In this document: piece after piece, positions 8,510 through 17,086 of the stretch | Position numbering within the stretch: position 1 is the first letter of the stretch | How the letters are laid out: the number at the start of each line of letters is the position of its first letter | Assembly: GCA_963975885.1 (NCBI GenBank) | Contig: CAXBIS010000001.1 | Span: 1-64,000, forward strand | Source: Pseudazoarcus sp963975885 | Lineage (GTDB): Bacteria > Pseudomonadota > Gammaproteobacteria > Burkholderiales > Rhodocyclaceae | Direction of reading: 5' to 3' | Length of the DNA stretch: 64,000 nt | The notes under the pieces: model-generated | Database searches by the model: none | The model's input: only the letters and a program-made list of their open reading frames with translations | Told to the model about the DNA's origin: nothing | Translations under genes and position numbers: made by a program

Positions 8510-9526
8510 TCAGTGCAGGACCGAGGCCGCTTCGCGGATCGCTTTGCTGCGTTCGGGGGTTGGTGGATGGGTCGCCAGATAGTCCGAGTGCTCGCCGGGT
8601 GCGAGTCGCTGCAGGATCTCGGCCAGTCGGGTCGGCGCGATGCCGGCGCGGTGCAGGGCCTGAACCGCGAAGGCGTCGGCTTCCTTCTCGAAGTCGCGTG
8701 AATAGCCCAGCTCGGTGAGCAGGATCGGGACCGAGGCAGCGGTCGCCGCGACCGAAGATACGTCGCCCAGGATCAACACCGCGGCGAGCGACAGCGTCGA
8801 GGCCTGGATCGTGTTGCGCAATGCATGGCGATGGACGACATGGCCGATCTCGTGGGCGAGGATGGCGAGCAGTTCTTCGTCATCGCGCGCAAACGCCACC
8901 AGCTGGTCGGTGAACACGATGGTGCCGGCCGGCAGCGCCAGCGCGTTGGCACCGATCGAGTGCTTTGCGTCACGGAAGATCACGCGCAGCGGTTGCGTGT
9001 CGTCGTGGGCGTCGAGCATGGGGCGGAAGGTCGCCTGCAGACGGACGTGCTCGTTGGCTTCGAGCCGGCTTGGGTGCAGAAGCCCCCCGTCGAGCACCCG
9101 CAACGCGGTCTCCTCGGATTGCTCCATGACCGTCGCCGGCAGCGTGAATGCGACGTGTCGCGCCGCAGCCGGAATGCCCCAGTGGATCAGCGCGGCCACC
9201 GTCGCGACGGTGACGAGCAGCGCCAGCGCGACCATGCGCCAGCGCGACTCGAGCGCGTGCACCAGGCCCGAGGACCCGCGCGCCGGTGTGAGCAGCCGGT
9301 CGAGCGCGTCGTTGTCCTCGGTCGTGAAGCAGGCGCCATCGGGAAAGCGCAGCGTGCGTGGCGTGGAGCCGACGCGCGAGGGGATCTGCAGTTCGTTCAG
9401 CGGCACCGCACCGGTCAGCGCCGTGCCGTCGAGGGCGAGCACGCGCGTGTGTTCGCCTTCGACCTGCAGGCGGGCCGACTGCAAGCGCGTGCTGTCGCCA
9501 TGGCCGAAGTTTCCGAGCACCTGCAT
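8510..9526 (-). CDS. M48-family membrane zinc metalloprotease
   Basis: 338 residues. The first ~85 residues are a cytoplasmic beta-rich segment (QVEGEHTRVLALDG...). A membrane segment follows around 98-118 (MVALALLVTVATVAALIHWG), then the M48 domain. The zinc motif HEIGH is at 225-229 in LLAILAHEIGHVVHRHA, and the third ligand Glu lies in DFEKEADAFAVQAL. The ATG overlaps the stop of the upstream DUF898 gene by one base (TGATG), so the two are translationally coupled. The pairing of a DUF898 (YjgN) membrane protein with an M48 protease recurs in proteobacteria; its substrate is unknown. Confidence 0.88.
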   Translation of the reverse strand: MQVLGNFGHGDSTRLQSARLQVEGEHTRVLALDGTALTGAVPLNELQIPSRVGSTPRTLRFPDGACFTTEDNDALDRLLTPARGSSGLVHALESRWRMVALALLVTVATVAALIHWGIPAAARHVAFTLPATVMEQSEETALRVLDGGLLHPSRLEANEHVRLQATFRPMLDAHDDTQPLRVIFRDAKHSIGANALALPAGTIVFTDQLVAFARDDEELLAILAHEIGHVVHRHALRNTIQASTLSLAAVLILGDVSSVAATAASVPILLTELGYSRDFEKEADAFAVQALHRAGIAPTRLAEILQRLAPGEHSDYLATHPPTPERSKAIREAASVLH

Positions 9527-10830
9527 CAGATGCCGATCTCCACATCGAACAGATCTCCGATTTCGGCACCGGTGGCCGTCTGATCCTGCTGGCGGGCGGC
9601 GACGAAGGCATCGAGATTGCCGTCCGCGATGACGCGCGTGTGCTCGGCTGCGTAGCGAGCGGTGCGCACCCGCGCCCACGGGTAGAACAGACCCAGCGTC
9701 AGAACCATCATCAGCGTGTTGGTGAACACCAGCTTCGCGTAGGAGAGCGCGTCGTAATCGGCTTCGAACAGATGGCCGTCCAGGCGCGCATGGTTGAAGC
9801 GCCAGTTGGTCATCCACGCCCCGAATAGCGCGAAGCCCATCAGATAGCCCGCAAGGAGTACCAGCCAGGACAGTGGGGGCAGGGCGAATCCGACGATTGT
9901 CGACAGGGCCACACCGGCAATCATCACGCCGCCGGCGGCGCCGAAGATGATGTAGACGCGCCGGGTCGGCCCGTCGAAGGCGAAGCGCGATGTGCCGAAA
10001 CGTCCGTTGCCGATCGCGTAGCGCGCCTGTTGCGCGAAGGCGTACGGCATCAGGATGCCGAGGCTGAGTACGCCCAGCAGCGGCCACATCAGCCAGGCCT
10101 TGTAGGCATCGCCGAGGCTGCCGTCAAAGCCGAAACGCACGCCACGCCAGGCGCTGTTGTGATTTCGGAAGGCCAGGCCCTGACGGACGATCCACGGCAG
10201 GGCGAGCATGAACAGCGCGAACGTGGCGAAACCGAGCAGCGGCGAGAACTGGTCGGAAAACGTGTAGAGCAGCAACAGTACGAAAGCGATCGCGCGTCCC
10301 TTGAGAATGCGGATCGGATCCGCCAGATACTCGAAGGTGGACCCGTCGAGTCGGGTGTTGCCGTAAAAGTAGCGCATCGTGCGTACCTTGGCCCACGCCG
10401 AGTAGACGCCCAGCGTGACGATACTGAGCAGGATATTGACGATCCAGATGCGGAAGAACTCCGTGCCTTCGCCGCGGAACTCGAATGCGACCACGCGGGA
10501 CTCGTCTTCGTCAGTGCCATCGTGCGTGACTGCGGGTGCGCCGAAGCCGGGCTCGCGCCGACCGTCGCTGGGGATCATCGGGCGCAATGGCCGCTCGGCG
10601 TCGAGTCGCAACTTGACCGCCATGCCGATCGAATTGAGGCGGGCGCAGTAGCGCAGCGCATCGTCCACGGACAAGCCGTGGCGCAGCACGACGTCGCGCC
10701 CGCTGAAAACCTTGCCCTCCTGCTCCGGGCTCAAGCCCAGCACGGCGACCACACGTTCGCGCACGGCGGTCGCGTCGAAGCCTTCGCGGAAACCGCCCTC
10801 GTAGGTGAGACTGTAGGTCGATTGCGACAT
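9526..10830 (-). CDS. DUF898 (YjgN-family) inner-membrane protein
   Basis: 434 residues. Residues 1-75 form a small soluble module (GGFREGFDATAVRERVVAVLGL...GRDVVLRHGLSVDDALRY) seen in front of various proteobacterial membrane proteins. A linker rich in charge follows to about 115, then two homologous halves of DUF898: FEFRGEGTEFFRIWIVNILLSIVTLGVYSAWAKVRTMRYFYGNT and a second copy ending TLGLFYPWARVRTARYAAEHT. Multiple hydrophobic segments. Translationally coupled to the M48 protease downstream. Function not established. Confidence 0.85.
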   Translation of the reverse strand: MSQSTYSLTYEGGFREGFDATAVRERVVAVLGLSPEQEGKVFSGRDVVLRHGLSVDDALRYCARLNSIGMAVKLRLDAERPLRPMIPSDGRREPGFGAPAVTHDGTDEDESRVVAFEFRGEGTEFFRIWIVNILLSIVTLGVYSAWAKVRTMRYFYGNTRLDGSTFEYLADPIRILKGRAIAFVLLLLYTFSDQFSPLLGFATFALFMLALPWIVRQGLAFRNHNSAWRGVRFGFDGSLGDAYKAWLMWPLLGVLSLGILMPYAFAQQARYAIGNGRFGTSRFAFDGPTRRVYIIFGAAGGVMIAGVALSTIVGFALPPLSWLVLLAGYLMGFALFGAWMTNWRFNHARLDGHLFEADYDALSYAKLVFTNTLMMVLTLGLFYPWARVRTARYAAEHTRVIADGNLDAFVAARQQDQTATGAEIGDLFDVEIGI

Positions 10831-10993
10831 GCTGGCCTCCGCAGCGCTGCGTCACGTCAGGTGCCGGACCATCCGGTCGGGCAATCGCGAAGCATGATAG
10901 CAGCATCGACGCACGAAGGAGTTGTCCTTCATCGCATTGTCATGCACGCTGTGCAAAAAACGCCTACGTCATGTTCTCGAAGTGGAGGATCCG

Positions 10994-12502
10994 ATGTCGC
11001 TGGCCATCGTCCACACCCGGGCCTTGTGCGGCCTGGAGGCACTGCCGGTGACCGTCGAGGTGCACCTGGCCAACGGCCTGCCGGCCTTCAATCTGGTCGG
11101 CCTGCCCGATGCCGAGGTGCGCGAGGCGCGTGATCGTGTGCGCGCAGCGCTGGCGGTGGCGCAGTTCGAATTTCCTCAGCGGCGCATCACGGTCAATCTC
11201 GCGCCGGCCGATCTGCCCAAGGAGGGCGGCGCCTTCGATCTGCCGATTGCGCTGGGGATTCTCGCAGCGTCGGGGCAGATCCACGTCGAGGCGCTCGACG
11301 GGCATGAGTTCGTCGGGGAGTTGTCCCTCGACGCGCGTCTGAGACCGGTGCGCGGGGCGCTGGCCATCGCCCTGGCCGCATGTGCCGACGGCCACAGCCT
11401 GGTGGTACCCGCCCCCAACGCCGACGAAGCGGCGCTCGCGCGTGCCGCCTGCGTATTGCCGGCCAAGGGCCTGCTCGAAGTATGCGCGCATCTTGAGGCC
11501 CGTTCCGAGATCCTGCCCCACGCGCGTCGTGAGGCGGCTGCGCCGGACGGCACAATGCCCGATCTGATCGACGTCAAGGGGCAGGTGCGCGCGCGTCGCG
11601 CGCTCGAGGTGGCCGCGGCCGGCGCGCATTCCGTGCTGTTGTTCGGCCCGCCCGGGACCGGAAAGTCCATGCTCGCCCAGCGTCTGCCCGGCCTGCTGCC
11701 GCCGATGAGCGAGGACGAAGCGGTCGCCAGTGCGGCGGTGCAGTCCATCGAGGGCGGCTTCGATCCGGCCTTTTGGCATCGTCGCCCGTTTCGCGCACCG
11801 CATCACTCGGCCTCTGCGCCGGCGCTGGTGGGCGGCGGCAGCGTACCGCGTCCGGGCGAGATCAGCCTCGCCCATCACGGCGTGCTGTTTCTCGACGAAT
11901 TGCCCGAGTTCGACCGGCGCGTTCTCGAGGCCCTGCGCGAACCGCTCGAGACCGGCCGTATCACGGTTTCGCGCGCCGGCCGGCGCGCCGAGTTCCCTGC
12001 GCGATTTCAACTTGTCGCGGCGATGAACCCCTGCCCCTGCGGATACTTCGGTGCGCCGGGCAGTCGCTGCAGGTGTACGCCCGAGCGTATCGCGCGCTAC
12101 CTGGGCAAGCTGTCCGGACCGCTGCTCGACCGCATCGATCTGGTGGTCGAGGTGCCCGCACTGGAAGCGGCCGAAATGGCCACGGCGGCACCGGGCGAGT
12201 GCAGCGCGGCCGTGGCCGCGCGCGTGTTTGAGGCGCGCGCTCGCCAGAGCGTCCGGCAGTCCTGCGTCAATGCCGTACTCGCTCCGCGGGCGATCGAACG
12301 CCACTGCGCACCTGACGCGGCCGCCCGCAAGTTGCTCGAAGACGCCGCCGCCGGGCTGGGGCTGTCCGCCCGTGGCTATCACCGGTTGCTGAAGGTCGCG
12401 CGCAGCATCGCCGATCTGGCCGGGCAGGAGCGCGTGGGCGTGGCCCATGTTGCCGAGGCGGTGGCCTACCGGCGCGCCCTGGACGTTCGCCGTCGCGCCT
12501 GA
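10994..12502 (+). CDS. YifB/ComM family Mg-chelatase-like AAA+ ATPase
   Basis: 502 residues. The N-terminal ChlI-like domain starts MSLAIVHTRALCGLEALPVTVEVHL and contains GLPAFNLVGLPDAEVREARDRVRAAL. The AAA+ core has Walker A GPPGTGKS at 218-225 and Walker B VLFLDELPEF. The Mg-chelatase C-terminal domain includes MNPCPCGYFG with the paired cysteines and the LSARGYHRLLKVARSIADL region. ComM members are branch-migration helicases aiding integration of DNA taken up by natural transformation. The start at 10994 has GGAGG at a good distance; an upstream codon at 10922 would add an unconserved tail. Confidence 0.93.
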   Translation: MSLAIVHTRALCGLEALPVTVEVHLANGLPAFNLVGLPDAEVREARDRVRAALAVAQFEFPQRRITVNLAPADLPKEGGAFDLPIALGILAASGQIHVEALDGHEFVGELSLDARLRPVRGALAIALAACADGHSLVVPAPNADEAALARAACVLPAKGLLEVCAHLEARSEILPHARREAAAPDGTMPDLIDVKGQVRARRALEVAAAGAHSVLLFGPPGTGKSMLAQRLPGLLPPMSEDEAVASAAVQSIEGGFDPAFWHRRPFRAPHHSASAPALVGGGSVPRPGEISLAHHGVLFLDELPEFDRRVLEALREPLETGRITVSRAGRRAEFPARFQLVAAMNPCPCGYFGAPGSRCRCTPERIARYLGKLSGPLLDRIDLVVEVPALEAAEMATAAPGECSAAVAARVFEARARQSVRQSCVNAVLAPRAIERHCAPDAAARKLLEDAAAGLGLSARGYHRLLKVARSIADLAGQERVGVAHVAEAVAYRRALDVRRRA

Positions 12503-12583
12503 ACGGCGCTATCGCGGTGGCGACGCGCCCGGTATGCTGTAGCGGCTCGCCGGCGCCCGGCCGCGCGAACCCCGGAAGCCTGA

Positions 12584-13771
12584 ATGCCTGCTACTCATCC
12601 CTGGATCGCAGCGCTGCTCGCGGCACTCGCGGCGATCGGTCCGTTCTCGATCGACACCTACCTGCCGGCCTTTCCCGAAATGGCCGCGGATCTGGGCGCC
12701 ACGCGCATCGAGGTTCAGCAGACCCTCACCGCCTACATGGTGACCTTCGCCGCGATGGCGCTGTGGCACGGCGCGCTGTCCGACCGCTTCGGTCGCCGCA
12801 ACGTGATCCTGGTGGCAACCTCGCTGTTCGGCGTGGCTTCCCTGCTGTGCGCGTTTGCGACCACCATCGAGTGGCTCTGGGCCGGGCGTGCATTGCAGGG
12901 CATGAGCGCCGGCGCCGGCATGGTCGTGGGGCGTGCGGTGATCCGCGACATCTTCGATGGCGCACGCGCACAGAAGCTGATGTCGCGCGTGATGATGATC
13001 TTCGGCATCGCACCGGCCGTCGCGCCGATGGTCGGTGGCGCCTTGCTGCTGGCCTTCGGCTGGCGCTCGATCTTCGTATTCCTGGCGGCGTTCGCTGGCG
13101 TTCTGGTGTGGATGAGCTGGCGCCTTCTGCCCGAGACCCTGCCGCCCGAGCAGCGCCAGTCGCTGCATCCGGTGGGGCTGGCGCGCGCCTATCGCGCCGT
13201 GTTCTCGAGTGCGCCCTTCCTGCTGCTGATCGCGGCCGTTGCGCTCAACTTCAACGGCTTCTTCGTGTACGTGCTCTCCGCCCCGGTGTTCGTGATGGAG
13301 CACCTCGGGCTCGGACCGGGCAGTTTCGCGTGGCTGTTCGTGCCGGCGGTGGCCGGCATGATGGGCGGCTCCTGGCTGTCCGGAAACATTGCCGGGCAAT
13401 GGACGGGGCGACGCACCGTGATCACCGGCTTCGTCGTGATGTTCGCGGGAGTCGGTATCGGCGTCGGACACGCGGCCGCCTTCGCGCCATCCGTGCCGTG
13501 GTCGGTGCTGCCGGTGGGTATCTACACCTTCGGCATGGCGCTGGCGATGCCGACGCTCACGCTCTACGCGCTCGACCTGTTCCCCGCGCGCCGCGGGCTC
13601 GCATCGAGCTGCCAGAGCTTCGCGCAGGTTGGCCTGAATGCACTCACCGCAGGGCTGTTCGCGCCGCTGCTGTGGGGCTCGCCGCTCACGCTGAGCGCGG
13701 GTGCGAGCGTGTTCGTCGCACTGGGGCTGCTGTGTTTCGTGGTGTGGGGAAGTCGGGCCCGCACGTCGTAG
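12584..13771 (+). CDS. Bcr/CflA-family MFS drug efflux transporter
   Basis: 395 residues with 12 predicted membrane segments. The Bcr/CflA signature is clear: AIGPFSIDTYLPAFPEMAADL at residues 14-34, then VQQTLTAYMVTFAAMALWHGALSDRFGRRNVIL with the MFS motif A loop, and RALQGMSAGAGMVVGRAVIRDIFDG. Family members export bicyclomycin, chloramphenicol, or sulfonamide-like compounds or L-cysteine by proton antiport; the substrate here cannot be told. Its last 25 coding bases are repeated downstream at 13850-13874 across a REP-like element. Confidence 0.9.
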   Translation: MPATHPWIAALLAALAAIGPFSIDTYLPAFPEMAADLGATRIEVQQTLTAYMVTFAAMALWHGALSDRFGRRNVILVATSLFGVASLLCAFATTIEWLWAGRALQGMSAGAGMVVGRAVIRDIFDGARAQKLMSRVMMIFGIAPAVAPMVGGALLLAFGWRSIFVFLAAFAGVLVWMSWRLLPETLPPEQRQSLHPVGLARAYRAVFSSAPFLLLIAAVALNFNGFFVYVLSAPVFVMEHLGLGPGSFAWLFVPAVAGMMGGSWLSGNIAGQWTGRRTVITGFVVMFAGVGIGVGHAAAFAPSVPWSVLPVGIYTFGMALAMPTLTLYALDLFPARRGLASSCQSFAQVGLNALTAGLFAPLLWGSPLTLSAGASVFVALGLLCFVVWGSRARTS

Positions 13772-13874
13772 GGCGAAATACCCGAATGGCATTGCGCCGA
13801 ATTGGCCAAACATGCGGCGGATTACGCTGCGCTAATCCGCCCTACGATCTGTGCTTCGTGGTGTGGGGAAGTCG
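13731..13874. repeat. 25-bp direct repeat bracketing a REP-like element
   Basis: Bases 13731-13755 (end of the MFS gene, beginning TGTGTTTCGTGGTG) recur at 13850-13874 with a single mismatch. Between the copies lies the REP-like composite 13768-13847. This looks like a small duplication of the gene end around the palindromic element. Confidence 0.85.
13768..13847. repeat. REP-like composite palindrome, copy A
   Basis: Begins GTAGGGCG and ends CCCTACGA. The inner hairpin has 9-bp arms GGCGGATTA (13816-13824) and TAATCCGCC (13833-13841). The left part holds GGCATTGCGCCG. The same composite, about 80 bp long, recurs at 16993-17070. Bases 13875-13946, up to the rhodanese stop, hold only a CT-rich stretch. 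Confidence 0.85.
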
Positions 13875-13946
13875 AACGTGGAGCGAGCCGAGAGGTGAGT
13901 AGGGAGGGGCACTCTCCACTCTCGACTCTCCACCCACCGCTTCGGA

Positions 13947-14339
13947 TCAGCACTGCTCCCACGGCAGGCCGTCATGGCGCCAGCCGTTGACGGTGCCGCG
14001 GTGGTGTTTCTCGTCGAGTTCGCCTTCGAAGCCGTAGAGCACGTTGAAGACGTTCTTGAAGCCCGCCTCGGCGAGCGCCTCGCCGGCGCTCACGGAACGG
14101 CTGCCGCTGCGGCAGATCAGCACCACCGGTCGGTCGGTTCCATGGCCGGCGAGCTTGCGGATCTCGCCGACGAAGTGCGGGTTCACGTCCCAGTCCGGAC
14201 CGTCGTTCCACGACACATGGATGGCGCCGGTGGGATGGCCGACGAACAGGTATTCGATCTCGCTGCGCACGTCGATCAGCAGCGCTTCGGGGTTGCTCTG
14301 CAGGAAGCTGTGCGCCTCTTTTGGCGTGAGATGGTTCAT
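13947..14339 (-). CDS. Rhodanese-like sulfurtransferase
   Basis: 130 residues, a single rhodanese domain of the PspE/GlpE size class. Catalytic Cys76 sits in the loop CRSGSRS; LLIDVRSEIEYLFVGHPTGAIHVSW is the CH2A-like region. No signal peptide, so cytoplasmic sulfane-sulfur (or selenium) transfer is expected. It lies 67 nt downstream of the PhnE-like permease gene on the same strand and may belong to that operon, which would fit handling of an imported sulfur or selenium compound. That link is inference. Confidence 0.9.
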   Translation of the reverse strand: MNHLTPKEAHSFLQSNPEALLIDVRSEIEYLFVGHPTGAIHVSWNDGPDWDVNPHFVGEIRKLAGHGTDRPVVLICRSGSRSVSAGEALAEAGFKNVFNVLYGFEGELDEKHHRGTVNGWRHDGLPWEQC

Positions 14340-14406
14340 CGCGGTTGCCTCTGCTGAAGGACCGGCATATTAGCGTATTTGGACACGCTTTCGGACCCCG
14401 CGCCGC

Positions 14407-16182
14407 TCACGCGCCGACGCGCGCCAGCCGCAGCATGCGCGATCCGCGATCGATCAGCACCGTCAGCAACACCATCATCAGCAGATAAGTCGAGGCCCGC
14501 TCGAAGCGGAACCACTCGAAGTTGAACGCGAACTCGAAGCCCAGCCCGCCGACGCCGATCAAGCCCAGTACGACGGCTGCGCGCACGTTCGATTCGAACT
14601 GGAAGAATGTATAGGTCATCCAGTCGCGCCAGGCCATCGGCGCCGCGACCGTGCCCCAAAGCACCAGCGGCGACGCGCCGATCGGCTCGAAGCGACGATG
14701 GGGCAGGTTGTCTACGGCTTCGCCGAACACGCGCGCCAGCACACCCAGCGTGTGTACGGCGATGGCCAGCGTGCCGGCCACCAGGCCGGGGCCGAAGAAG
14801 GCGATGAAGAGAAAGGCCCAGGTGACTTCGGGCACGCCGCGCGAGACCATCGCCAGCGCTCGGGCCGCGACCAGCCGGGCCGCGCGGCCCGAGCGGCGCA
14901 GTACGCCCGGCGTCTCGCCGGTAAAGCGTGGTGCATGCCACTGGAAGCTCGCCGAATGCCAGTGATTGATGGCGATCGCCGCGGCCGTGCCGAGCAGGGT
15001 GCCGACCGTCGCGATCGCCAGCGGAATGCTCGCCGATTCGACCACGCGCAGCACGAAGGCCGCATCGAGCTGCGGCGAGAGCAGGCGCTCGAAGAAGCCC
15101 AGCCGGGTCCAGGCCTCGCCGGTGAAGAACTCCCCCAGCGGCGCCAGATGGTTGCGCGCGGCGCCGTCGTCATCGCGATTGCCCCAGCCCATGAACCACA
15201 CCGACCAGACCGCCGTAGCGCTGACAAAGGCGGCTGCCCACCACGGCGCGCGCGGCGCCCGACCCGATTGCGAGTGCCCGGCGGTCGTCCATGTGACCGA
15301 TGCTGCGGCGCGGTTCGGGTCGCCGCGTAACTGGCGGCGGATGTGGTTGGCGGCCAGATCCGCGGTGAGCGTCAGCAACAGCGTGAACAGGATCAGCGTG
15401 CCGACCTTGTCCCACGCGCCGAAGCGGATCTGATACCAGATCTCCGCACCCAGGCCGCCGCCGCCCACCGCGCCGATCACGGCTGCGTTGCGGATCGCGC
15501 ACTCGGCGCGCATCAGCGTGAAGGAGAGCACATTGCGCGAGGCCAGCGGACGGATGCCGTACAGGAAGGTGGCAATGCGTCCGGCTCCGAGCGCGCGCAC
15601 CTGCGCGTAGCGGGTCTCCTCGACGCCGTCCCACAGCTCGCTGTAGACGCGGGCGAGGATGCCGGTGATGTTGAGCGCCAGCGCCAGCGCGCCGGTGAGC
15701 GGACCGAGCCCGATCATTGCCACCAGGATGATGGCCCACACGAAGTCGGGCACTGCGCGCAGCACGTCCTGCACCAGCCGGCAGGCCGCGCACAGCAGTG
15801 CGCGTGGCGAGCGCAGCGGAAAGTGCCGCCAGACTCCGCGTGCGTCTTCCTCGCCGACACACACGGCGCGGCTTGCACCCATCGCCAGCGGGTAGGCCGC
15901 GACGACTGCCAGCGCGGTGCCGAGGATGGCCGCCGAGAGGGTCTGCAGGGTCAGTTCCCAGGCGCGGGCGAGGAATTCGTGCGACAGGTCGGGTGAGGCG
16001 AGCGCCACCAGCCATTCGCCGATGCGCGCGGCCGCCGCGGCGCGACGATCCGGGTCGGTCAGCGCCGCGAAGTCCCATTCGGCTGCCGCGAGCGCAGCGC
16101 CGAGTGCGAGCAGCACCGCGAGAATGGCGACGAAGTGTCCCCACGGTCGCCGGCGCAGCGCGAGGGGCGAAGACGTGTTCAT
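14407..16182 (-). CDS. PhnE-type ABC permease with two fused permease domains
   Basis: 591 residues, about twice the usual PhnE length. Two binding-protein-dependent permease domains are visible, each with its own EAA-like loop: first copy about 80-280 (ITGILARVYSELWDGVEETRYAQVRALGAG), second about 370-585 (HTLGVLARVFGEAVDNLPHRRFEPIGAS). Each half ends in a VIGAVGGGGLG / VLGLIGVGGLG motif. The fused chain can supply both transmembrane subunits of the importer. Its ATG overlaps the ATPase stop by 4 nt (ATGA). The substrate is a phosphonate or another oxyanion; see the binding protein entry. Confidence 0.88.
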   Translation of the reverse strand: MNTSSPLALRRRPWGHFVAILAVLLALGAALAAAEWDFAALTDPDRRAAAAARIGEWLVALASPDLSHEFLARAWELTLQTLSAAILGTALAVVAAYPLAMGASRAVCVGEEDARGVWRHFPLRSPRALLCAACRLVQDVLRAVPDFVWAIILVAMIGLGPLTGALALALNITGILARVYSELWDGVEETRYAQVRALGAGRIATFLYGIRPLASRNVLSFTLMRAECAIRNAAVIGAVGGGGLGAEIWYQIRFGAWDKVGTLILFTLLLTLTADLAANHIRRQLRGDPNRAAASVTWTTAGHSQSGRAPRAPWWAAAFVSATAVWSVWFMGWGNRDDDGAARNHLAPLGEFFTGEAWTRLGFFERLLSPQLDAAFVLRVVESASIPLAIATVGTLLGTAAAIAINHWHSASFQWHAPRFTGETPGVLRRSGRAARLVAARALAMVSRGVPEVTWAFLFIAFFGPGLVAGTLAIAVHTLGVLARVFGEAVDNLPHRRFEPIGASPLVLWGTVAAPMAWRDWMTYTFFQFESNVRAAVVLGLIGVGGLGFEFAFNFEWFRFERASTYLLMMVLLTVLIDRGSRMLRLARVGA

Positions 16183-16967
16183 GCCGGGAGCGCGAGCTCG
16201 TCCAGATGCAGCGCGCGATATTCGGCGCCATACAGTTCGCGCAGCAAGGCGCGGTCGAGCGTCTCCGGCGTACCGCTCCAGAACAGGCGTCCGTCCTTGA
16301 GCGCGATGACGCGGTCGAAATGGCCCGGCAGCAGATCCAGCGTATGCAGGTTCACCAGCAGGGTCGCACCGTCGTGCGTGACGAGCTGCCCGAGCAGTTC
16401 GATGATTTCGCGCCCCAGGCGCAGGTCGAGCGCGCTGACTGGCTCGTCGGCCAGCACCAGTTTGGGCTGCTGCACGATCAGGCGCGCCACCGCCACGCGC
16501 TGCTGTTGACCGCCCGACAGTTCATCCGGCAGGGACCACAGCCGGTCGGCCAGTTCCACGCGTTCGAGCGCGAGAAGCGCACGATCGACCTGCTGCGGCC
16601 ACAACAGGGAGAGCAGCGCGCGCGGCAGCCACCAGTGGCCGAGCCGGCCCATCAGCACGTTGTGCACCACGCGCAGTTGCGGGATCAGGTTGTCCTGCTG
16701 CTGCAGGAAGCCGATTTCGCGGCGCAGGGCGTCGAGCGCGCTGCCGGTGAGCCGGCGCGTGTCGCGCCCCAGCGTGACCACCTCGCCGCCGGCCGGTTTG
16801 ACCAGCCCCGCGATGAGGCGGAACAGTGTGGTCTTGCCGGCACCGGAAGGACCGATCACGGCCACGCGCTCGCCCGGCGCGATGCCGATCGAGACGCGGT
16901 CGAGGACGGTCCTGCCGGCGTAGGCGACGGAAGCGCCAGAGAGGCGGACGGCGGAATCGGAGTTCAT
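16179..16967 (-). CDS. PhnC-type ABC transporter ATPase
   Basis: 262 residues. Walker A GPSGAGKTT, Q-loop in IGFLQQQDNLIP, signature LSGGQQQRVAVARL, Walker B LVLADEPVSALD and the switch His in LLVNLHTLDLL are all intact. Start chosen at MNSDSAVRLSGAS; the frame stays open further upstream only because it runs through the REP-like element. Operon order is binding protein, ATPase, permease. Confidence 0.9.
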   Translation of the reverse strand: MNSDSAVRLSGASVAYAGRTVLDRVSIGIAPGERVAVIGPSGAGKTTLFRLIAGLVKPAGGEVVTLGRDTRRLTGSALDALRREIGFLQQQDNLIPQLRVVHNVLMGRLGHWWLPRALLSLLWPQQVDRALLALERVELADRLWSLPDELSGGQQQRVAVARLIVQQPKLVLADEPVSALDLRLGREIIELLGQLVTHDGATLLVNLHTLDLLPGHFDRVIALKDGRLFWSGTPETLDRALLRELYGAEYRALHLDELALPA

Positions 16968-16992
16968 GGAGTGTCCCGAGGGGTGAGGTCTC

Positions 16993-17070
16993 GTAGGGCG
17001 CGAACCGAAGGGCATTGCGCCGCATTGGATATCCATACGGCGGATTACGCTTCGCTAATCCGCCCTACGA
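16993..17070. repeat. REP-like composite palindrome, copy B
   Basis: Starts GTAGGGCG and ends CCCTACGA, with inner arms GGCGGATTA (17039-17047) and TAATCCGCC (17056-17064). Left part GGCATTGCGCCG is shared with copy A at 13768. It lies between the binding-protein and ATPase genes of the PhnCDE-like operon, where it could form a strong hairpin and unbalance expression of the two. Confidence 0.85.
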
Positions 17071-17086
17071 GGGCTTCCTGACGCAG

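Noticed and set aside
16968..17036. Longer N-terminus for the PhnC-type ATPase
   Set aside because: The extension is translated REP-like palindrome and lies outside the ABC domain; the ATG at 16967 begins right before the conserved beta strand.
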